Source of the DNA: a bacterium M00.F.Ca.ET.205.01.1.1
Lineage (GTDB): Bacteria > Pseudomonadota > Alphaproteobacteria > Rhizobiales > Rhizobiaceae
Direction of reading: 5' to 3'
Assembly (NCBI GenBank): GCA_004791255.1
Contig: SRUQ01000010.1
Span: 1-64,000, forward strand
DNA: 64,000 nucleotides
In this document: one piece after another, positions 58,311-64,000 of the stretch
How positions within the stretch are numbered: position 1 is the stretch's first letter
Layout of the letters: the number at the start of each line of letters is the position of its first letter
Notes under the pieces: generated by a model
Database searches by the model: none
What the model was told of the DNA's origin: nothing
The model's input: the letters and a program-made list of their open reading frames with translations, nothing else
Position numbers and translations under genes: made by a program

Positions 58311-60101
58311 CTAGAACGCTTCCGCCGGCAGTGCCATCAATGTATCGGCGCCGCTCGAAATGCGGGCGAGACGCGTCGCGGTCTCCGGCATGATCCGCTC
58401 AATGAAGAAGCGCGCCGTCACCAACTTGCTGTCGTAGAAAGACTGGGAGCCGTTGGCATCCGTCTTGCCCTGCGCTGCCTTGGCCATCTGCGCCCACATG
58501 TAGCCAAGGGCGACGAGGCCGAAGAGATGCATGTAGTCGGTCGAGGCGGCACCGGCATTGTCGGGCTTGGCCATGCCGTTCTGCAGCAGCCACATGGTCG
58601 CGGCCTGGAGGTCGTTGAGGCCCTTCTTCAACCCCTTGGTGAAGGATGCCAGTCTCTCGTCGACGCGGTTTTCCTCGCAGAATTCGCCGACTTCCTTGAA
58701 GAAGGCCTGCACGGCGCGGCCGCCGTTCAGGCCGAGCTTGCGGCCGACGAGGTCGAGCGCCTGGATGCCGTTGGCGCCTTCATAGATCATGGCGATACGG
58801 GCATCGCGCACGAACTGGCTCATGCCATGCTCTTCGATATAGCCGTGGCCGCCGAACACCTGCTGCGCCATCACGGCGTGGTCGAAGCCCTTGTCGGTGA
58901 GCACGCCCTTGACCACCGGCGTCAGCAGGCCGGTGTAGTCGTCGGCCGCCTGGCGGTCCTTGTCGTCACTGGCCCGATGCGCGACGTCGGATTTGATCGC
59001 CGTCCACAGCGCCAGCGCGCGGCCGGCCTCGTTGAAGGCCTTCATGGTCATCAGCGAGCGGCGGATGTCGGGATGGACGATGATCGGGTCGGCCTTCTTG
59101 TCCGGCGCCTTGGCTCCGGAGAGCGAACGGCCCTGCAAGCGGTCCTTGGCGTAGGAAACGGCGTTCTGGTAGGCTATCTCCGACAGCGACAGACCCTGCA
59201 GGCCGACGCCGAGGCGCGCCTCGTTCATCATCGTGAACATCGCCTTCAGGCCGCCATTGGCCTCGCCGAGCAGCGTACCGTGCGCCTCGTCATAGTTCAT
59301 GACGCAGGTCGAGTTGCCGTGGATGCCCATCTTCTCTTCGATCGAGCCGCAGGAGACGGTGTTCCTTATCCCCGGATTGCCTGAGGCGTCGAGCTCGAGC
59401 TTCGGCACGATGAACAGCGAGATGCCTTTGACGCCCTCCGGTGCGCCCTCGATGCGGGCCAGCACCAGATGGACGATGTTGTCAGCCATGTCGTGCTCAC
59501 CGGCCGAGATGAAGATCTTCTGGCCTGATATCTTGTAGGTGCCATCGCCGTTGGGGACCGCTTTGGTGCGCAGCAGCCCGAGATCGGTGCCGCAATGCGG
59601 CTCGGTCAGGTTCATGGTGCCGGTCCAGGCGCCTTCGATCATCCTGGGCAGCCATGTCGACTTCTGCTCGTCGGTGCCGTGGGTGATGATGGCCGCGATG
59701 GCGCCCTGCGTCAGGCCGGGATACATCATCAGCGACATGTTTGCCGACACCATGTATTCGGCGACGGCGGTGTGCACGGCATAGGGCAGGCCCTGGCCGC
59801 CGAACTCGACAGGCGCCGCCAACCCCATCCAGCCGCCCTCGCGATACTGGTCGTAAGCCTCCTTGAAGCCTTTCGGCGTCGTCACCGAACCGTCGTCATG
59901 GCGGGTGCAGCCTTCCATGTCGCCGACACGATTCAACGGATGCATGACGTTTTCGGCCAGCTTGGCGCCCTCGGCCAGGATCGCCTCCAGCACATCAGGC
60001 GTGGCGTCGGCGAAACCGGGAAGGTTTGAATAGCGCTGATAGCCCAGCACCTCGTTGAGCACGAACAGCGTATCCTGGACCGGAGCCCTGTATGTCGGCA
60101 T
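58311..60101 (-). CDS. Acyl-CoA dehydrogenase, large form
   Basis: 596 residues, the longer FadE-like class with an extended C-terminus. NLTEPHCGTDLGLLRTKAVP and QQVFGGHGYIEEHGMSQFVR are the FAD-binding signatures; RIAMIYEGANGIQALDLVGR holds the catalytic Glu. The N-terminus MPTYRAPVQDTLFVLNEVLG is diagnostic of this class. It is first in the operon, 91 bp after a MerR-type operator, with GGTGGAG 6 nt before the ATG. Confidence 0.93.
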   Translation of the reverse strand: MPTYRAPVQDTLFVLNEVLGYQRYSNLPGFADATPDVLEAILAEGAKLAENVMHPLNRVGDMEGCTRHDDGSVTTPKGFKEAYDQYREGGWMGLAAPVEFGGQGLPYAVHTAVAEYMVSANMSLMMYPGLTQGAIAAIITHGTDEQKSTWLPRMIEGAWTGTMNLTEPHCGTDLGLLRTKAVPNGDGTYKISGQKIFISAGEHDMADNIVHLVLARIEGAPEGVKGISLFIVPKLELDASGNPGIRNTVSCGSIEEKMGIHGNSTCVMNYDEAHGTLLGEANGGLKAMFTMMNEARLGVGLQGLSLSEIAYQNAVSYAKDRLQGRSLSGAKAPDKKADPIIVHPDIRRSLMTMKAFNEAGRALALWTAIKSDVAHRASDDKDRQAADDYTGLLTPVVKGVLTDKGFDHAVMAQQVFGGHGYIEEHGMSQFVRDARIAMIYEGANGIQALDLVGRKLGLNGGRAVQAFFKEVGEFCEENRVDERLASFTKGLKKGLNDLQAATMWLLQNGMAKPDNAGAASTDYMHLFGLVALGYMWAQMAKAAQGKTDANGSQSFYDSKLVTARFFIERIMPETATRLARISSGADTLMALPAEAF

Positions 60102-60191
60102 GTTTTTCTCCACCCTGCGAACCTGGTCCGAAAGCCCCGAAGCCATGTCAGGGCAGTATACGGACCCGTGTTGGAGGCGGGATAGCAAAAA

Positions 60192-60213
60192 TTGACGTTT
60201 GCGTAAACGTCAA
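60192..60213 (-). promoter_or_regulatory. MerR-type operator of the beta-oxidation operon
   Basis: A perfect 9-bp dyad, TTGACGTTT and AAACGTCAA around GCGT. On the minus strand TTGACG could serve as -35 with TGCTAT 20 bp beyond, the elongated spacer usual for MerR-controlled promoters. The core matches the ACGTTTACGT-type motif known for LiuR-like regulators. A related site precedes the merR gene. Confidence 0.72.
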
Positions 60214-60283
60214 TCTTCTCGATGTGACAAGATTTCCGCCTCGAGCAGACTGCGATGGGTTAGGCATGGGAGGCCAGAACGAC

Positions 60284-60313
60284 AAAAGCCGCGCGGCAGG
60301 GCCACGCGGCTTT
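60284..60313 (-). terminator. Intrinsic terminator after the MerR gene
   Basis: GCCGCG and CGCGGC (minus strand) form a 6-bp GC stem, extended by A-T pairs, followed by TTTTG, 26 bp past the merR stop. It separates merR from the operon it precedes. Confidence 0.65.
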
Positions 60314-60338
60314 GATGGTCAAATTTCAGCCGATCGGC

Positions 60339-60800
60339 TTAGCTGGCGACGCTGGCCTGCGGCGCCGTCCGTTCGGTGAGCATCTGGCGCACGGCGCTCA
60401 TCGAGCCGCTCAGCTCGTTGATGGCATCGTCGATCAGCGCCCGCTGCTTCTGCAGGCGGGCAAGTTGCTTCTCCGACTTGTCCAGCGCCAGCCGCAGTTG
60501 CTTGGTGTTGGAACCGGTCGGATCGTAGAGATCCATCATCTGCTTGACGTCGCGCAGAGAGAACCCGACCTTGCGGCCGAGCAGGATCAGCTTCAGCCGG
60601 GCCTTGTCGCGGCGCGTGTAGAGGCGGGTCGACCCATCGCGCTGCGGATTGAGCAGGCCCTTGTCTTCATAAAAACGCAGCGTGCGCAGCGTCACGCCGT
60701 ATTTCTTGGCCATTTCACCGATGCGAACGAGGTCTTCGCCCGATTCAACGGACATATTGTTGGTATTGGCCGCGGTCTCGCCGGCCGAGATAAGCTTCAT
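60339..60800 (-). CDS. MerR-family regulator (LiuR-like), probable regulator of beta-oxidation
   Basis: 153 residues. N-terminal winged HTH (~24-95) with VRIGEMAKKYGVTLRTLRFY, EDKGLLNPQRDGSTRLYTRR and KLILLGRKVGFSLRDVKQMM, then a dimerisation coiled coil (LDKSEKQLARLQKQRALIDD). No metal-binding cysteines are present, which argues against a metal sensor and for a LiuR-like regulator of acyl-CoA or branched-chain catabolism. ATG 60800 is chosen from GGGGAAAG nine bases upstream. It precedes the fad-type operon with a shared operator motif. Confidence 0.85.
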   Translation of the reverse strand: MKLISAGETAANTNNMSVESGEDLVRIGEMAKKYGVTLRTLRFYEDKGLLNPQRDGSTRLYTRRDKARLKLILLGRKVGFSLRDVKQMMDLYDPTGSNTKQLRLALDKSEKQLARLQKQRALIDDAINELSGSMSAVRQMLTERTAPQASVAS

Positions 60801-60925
60801 GGTCACTGGCTTTCCCCGTCTGTGGCGTCGCGGTCGGGGACCATGCGTCGCCTGGCTGAAAGCGGGGGCCTGCTTCCAGCCGTGGTTTCAACAAACAAAT
60901 CGCAAATAGCACGCTCAAGGCGCCT

Positions 60926-60941
60926 TTTACGTTTACGTCAA
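60926..60941 (-). promoter_or_regulatory. Second MerR-type site, before the merR gene
   Basis: TTTACGTTTACGTCAA (plus strand) shares the ACGTTTACGT core and 12 of 16 symmetric positions, 126 bp before the merR start. With the site at 60192 it suggests autoregulation. Nothing else is clear in the ~450-bp gap up to the PodJ-like gene, apart from the CtrA-like site below. Confidence 0.55.
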
Positions 60942-61046
60942 TTCTATACCGATAGGCGCCTGTTGACGCAAGGGCGTTCTGCAAAGCGTGCTTTATGCCG
61001 CACCACGAGGCCGGCAGCGAACTTCCTCGCAACTTCTTAAGCTTGG

Positions 61047-61062
61047 TTAACGCGTTGTTTAC
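61047..61062 (+). promoter_or_regulatory. CtrA-like site before the PodJ-like gene
   Basis: TTAA-N7-TTTAC (TTAACGCGTTGTTTAC) matches the CtrA consensus TTAA-N7-TTAAC with one change, about 190 bp before the start of the PodJ-like gene. A second TTAA (61037-61040) lies 6 bp before it. podJ is under cell-cycle control in Caulobacter. Confidence 0.4.
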
Positions 61063-61250
61063 CACGTTGGGCGAATTGTGCGCATGTCGGCTACCCGTGT
61101 TTATCCTGTATCGAATTTTTCACGGTTTTTCGGAGCGCGGGTGAACCCCGGGAAGCTTGTCTTCCACCGCATGGAAGCGCGGTCGCCTCGTTCCGGCAGG
61201 GACTTGGGGAGCTGGCCGCACGCTGGCCAATCTGAAAGACGGACGCACCG

Positions 61251-64000
61251 ATGAACAGCAAGCGGTCCTACCTCGATACACTCAATGCCGGCAGACAGCG
61301 CAAGCCGCAGACCACGCTCGAGCAGCTGAACCGCTCGCTGGAGACGCTGGAGCAGCGGCTCGGCCAGACGCGTGAGGACACGATCGCGCGGCCCGATCCT
61401 CGCCAATATGGCACGCAGCCGCGCTATCCCACCGCCGAACCGCGCTATCCCCTGGCGGACCCGCGCTATCCTGCCGCGCAGCCGGCGGGCCAGCATCGCT
61501 GGTATGAGGATCCGCAACCCGCGCCCCGCCCGCAGAGCCCGGCACAGGCTCCCGCCTTTGGCCAGAGCTACCAGGCCATTGCCCGTGACATCGACCGCGT
61601 GCGCGGCCAAGAAGACAGCGTCGCCATGGTCGGCAAGATCGCCGGCGAACTGCGCGGCATGCGCGAGGAATTGCGCCACCAGATGACGGCTGGCCTGCAG
61701 CGTGAGTTCCAGGCGCTGCGCGGGGATATCGACCGCGCCTTCCGAGCGAACGCCAATTCGGGCGCATCGGGCAAGGGTAGCGCCGAACTCGGCCTCGAAT
61801 TCGAACGGCTTTCCGGCGCCATCAAGTCGCTGTCGGAGAAAAGCGACGACCGAAGCGTCAACCTGCTGCGGCTGGAACTCGAACAGGTCAAGGGCGCCCT
61901 CGACACGCTGGCGCGCGAGGAAAGCGTGCAGAAGGTCGATCGCCGCTGGGACGAATTCGACCGCCGCTGGACAGCCTTCGAGGATCGCGTCGACGCCAAC
62001 CGCTCGCAGGACCCCGCCCTTTCGGCGCTGACCGATCGGCTCGAACAAATCAGCAATGCCGTCAACAACCTGCCGGAATCGCTGTCGCTGCGCTCGCTGG
62101 AGGAAAAGGTCCGCACGCTGGCCGGCGCCGTCGATCATTTCGCCAGCCAGCAGGACAATCGTGGCGGCGACACGCTTGCCATGATCGACGAGCGGCTGGA
62201 CGAGATTTCCCGTGCCATCGTCGCCTCGACTGTCGCGGCGCAAGCCAGCTCCGTCGACCATGAGGTTTTCGAACGCATCGAGAAGCGGATCGATTCGCTC
62301 GCCCGCCAGATCGAGGAAGTGGCGCAGGACCATCCCGGCAATGCGGTCATGGACCGCCTGAGCGTGCTGTCGAGCCGGGTCGACGAACTCGCCGGCCGCG
62401 CCAACCTGCCGGAGCAGGCCATGGAACGGCTGGCCAAGCAGATCGCGCTCATCGCCGACAAGATCGACCAGGCGCCCGCCATGCCGGATGCAGATTACAT
62501 CTTCCACGGGCTTGAACAGCGTTTCGACGTGCTGTCAGGCATGATGGAACGCCGCCAGGGCGACGCTATCGAACAAGGCAACATGCTGTTCCGCGATCTC
62601 GAGCGCCGTCTGGACGAAGTCGCCGACCGGCTCGACCAGCGCATGCCGCAGGTCGACAGCGCTGGCATCATGGAAGCCATCGACGCCCGCTTCACCGCAC
62701 TCGCCAAGCGTATGGAAACGCGGGTTCCCGATCCTGCCGGCGAAGCGGCGATCCGTGGGCTGGAAAGCCGGCTCGAGGACATTTCAAGCCGGCTGGACTC
62801 GTCCGCCGCACAGGTGGCCGGCATAGATCCCACTTTGATCCGCAGCCTGGAGACGCAGGTCGCAAGCCTGTCGGCCCATCTCTCCAAGCCCAGCACCCCG
62901 CTGCCGGAATTCGAGGACATCAGCCCGCGCCTCAACGAAATCGAAAGGGCGCTGGCCGGAACGCGCGACTCCATCCTCGGCGCGGCGCGCGAGGCGGCCG
63001 AGAGCGCCGTGCGTACGATGGCCGGGTCCGGCACCGATACGGCCGCGGTTTCCGGCCTCGCCCAGGACCTGAAGACGCTCGAGACGCTGACGCGGCGCTC
63101 CGACGAGCGCAATTCGCGGACATTCGAGGCCATCCACGACACGCTGCTCAAGATCGTCGACAGGCTGGGTTCGCTGGAGACCAGTGAGACACCAGAAGCC
63201 GTGAGTGAGCTGCTGGACGCACGTGCGGACGAGGCAGCCGGCAAGCGCCGTGCGCGGGTCGGCAAGATGGCCGTCGCGGCGCCGTCGCTTGACATGGATG
63301 AGCCCATTCCGCTGACCGGCGACATGGCCGATCTCGACGGCCGTGCCGCCGCCATCATGCGCAACGAACCGGGTTTGTCGCGCGGACGTACGCCCGCCGA
63401 GGCGGCTGCCGCTGCCGCGATGGCCGCGCTCGGTTCCGACACGGCTGCCGAGAAAAGTGAGCCGGTGGGCCGCAAATCCATGTTCGGCGGGCTGGCGCGC
63501 GCCTTCAAGGGCAAGAAGGAGACGCAAACACCGCCGCTGGCCGGCTCGGAGCCAAGCGTCGACATCCCGAGCGTCGATCTCGACGAGCCGCTCGACCCGA
63601 AAGTGGCCAACAGGCCGCTGGAACCCGGCTCCGGCGCACCGGACCTCAACGCCATCATGAAGCGCGTGCGCGACGAGCGCGGGCAGCCGGCCAGGCCCAG
63701 CGACAGCGATGCCGCGAAATCGGATTTCATCGCCGCCGCGCGCCGCGCGGCGCAAGCCGCCGCCGCCGAGGCCGATGCCCTGAAGCGCCAGTCGACGATG
63801 AAGGGGCCGGTGAAGGCGCTCAGGATCGGCGACCTGCTCAAGGCCAAACGCAAGCCGATCCTGATGGCGGCCGCCGCGATCATGCTGGCGCTGGCCGGCC
63901 TGCAGCTTGGCAAGGCATTCCTGGCCGATCCCGCCCAGGTGGCCAGCAACGAAGCCGCGCCTATCGTCGCCGCGCAGCCGGTGAAGACCGCTTCGGTCGA
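61251..64000 (+). CDS. podJ: PodJ-like polar localisation factor, N-terminal part
   Basis: At least 916 codons; the gene runs off the right edge. MNSKRSYLDTLNAGRQRKPQ is the conserved PodJ-like start. Three short repeats of the type PRYP-x4 (QPRYPTAE, PRYPLAD, PRYPAAQ; ~54-75) follow, then a long region of heptad coiled coils (~110-700), an acidic/Pro disordered part, and a membrane helix near 868-888 (PILMAAAAIMLALAGLQLG). PodJ relatives continue with periplasmic Sel1 repeats and a peptidoglycan-binding domain, which would lie beyond the window. It organises the growing or new pole. Confidence 0.8.
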   Translation, partial: MNSKRSYLDTLNAGRQRKPQTTLEQLNRSLETLEQRLGQTREDTIARPDPRQYGTQPRYPTAEPRYPLADPRYPAAQPAGQHRWYEDPQPAPRPQSPAQAPAFGQSYQAIARDIDRVRGQEDSVAMVGKIAGELRGMREELRHQMTAGLQREFQALRGDIDRAFRANANSGASGKGSAELGLEFERLSGAIKSLSEKSDDRSVNLLRLELEQVKGALDTLAREESVQKVDRRWDEFDRRWTAFEDRVDANRSQDPALSALTDRLEQISNAVNNLPESLSLRSLEEKVRTLAGAVDHFASQQDNRGGDTLAMIDERLDEISRAIVASTVAAQASSVDHEVFERIEKRIDSLARQIEEVAQDHPGNAVMDRLSVLSSRVDELAGRANLPEQAMERLAKQIALIADKIDQAPAMPDADYIFHGLEQRFDVLSGMMERRQGDAIEQGNMLFRDLERRLDEVADRLDQRMPQVDSAGIMEAIDARFTALAKRMETRVPDPAGEAAIRGLESRLEDISSRLDSSAAQVAGIDPTLIRSLETQVASLSAHLSKPSTPLPEFEDISPRLNEIERALAGTRDSILGAAREAAESAVRTMAGSGTDTAAVSGLAQDLKTLETLTRRSDERNSRTFEAIHDTLLKIVDRLGSLETSETPEAVSELLDARADEAAGKRRARVGKMAVAAPSLDMDEPIPLTGDMADLDGRAAAIMRNEPGLSRGRTPAEAAAAAAMAALGSDTAAEKSEPVGRKSMFGGLARAFKGKKETQTPPLAGSEPSVDIPSVDLDEPLDPKVANRPLEPGSGAPDLNAIMKRVRDERGQPARPSDSDAAKSDFIAAARRAAQAAAAEADALKRQSTMKGPVKALRIGDLLKAKRKPILMAAAAIMLALAGLQLGKAFLADPAQVASNEAAPIVAAQPVKTASV

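Overview
The window is a contiguous, GC-rich chromosomal segment of an alphaproteobacterium of the order Hyphomicrobiales, most like Mesorhizobium. The evidence is the gene content: a GbpR/ChvE/GguABC sugar-uptake locus, GcrA, a PodJ-like polarity protein, class I lysyl-tRNA synthetase, a SAM-II riboswitch before metZ and a predicted GT21 ceramide-type glucosyltransferase. It also carries several short palindromic intergenic repeats of rhizobial type. No CRISPR array, insertion sequence, prophage or rRNA was seen. One tRNA, Gly(CCC), is present.

Layout. 1-12.9 kb: 3' end of hemA, an aminotransferase, mscL, a large SSF-type hybrid histidine kinase, a TetR/O-methyltransferase/MFS block, a LuxR-type response regulator, a DUF952-pyrD pair and a MATE exporter. 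13-18 kb: a histone-deacetylase-like hydrolase, small envelope proteins and an OmpR-type two-component pair. 18-24.1 kb: a surface-glycan decoration locus (GtrB-like and GtrA-like proteins, a predicted GT-C membrane protein, an OafA-like acyltransferase), then tRNA-Gly and an Stf0-type sulfotransferase. 24.4-31.5 kb: a small Arg-rich exported protein and the gbpR/chvE-gguABC locus. 31.7-41.3 kb: an amino-acid binding protein, dcd, riboswitch-controlled metZ, a GT21 glucosyltransferase, apaG, hslO, argDF and gcrA. 41.3-45.6 kb: corA, phoU, phoR and ppk2, with no pst genes between phoR and phoU. 45.6-49.4 kb: a luxR-luxI-crotonase quorum-sensing unit, a periplasmic binding protein and a TerB-like protein. 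49.6-52.7 kb: lysK, a nuclease-like exported protein and an S24 regulator. 52.9-60.8 kb: a five-gene fatty-acid beta-oxidation operon (last gene broken) and its MerR-type regulator. 61.2 kb to the end: the N-terminal part of a PodJ-like protein.

How the parts work together. The clearest regulatory units are: (i) a MerR regulator with matching inverted repeats before itself and before the beta-oxidation operon; (ii) GbpR divergent from chvE, with a perfect dyad between them; (iii) LuxR-LuxI with a perfect 14-bp dyad before luxI, translationally coupled to a crotonase that lacks the hydratase glutamates; (iv) a SAM-II aptamer followed by an intrinsic terminator before metZ; (v) four GANTC methylation sites clustered before gcrA. 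The most striking lesion is a ~104-bp palindromic intergenic element sitting inside the thioesterase gene at the end of the beta-oxidation operon. It introduces an in-frame stop, and a separate frameshift is apparent upstream.
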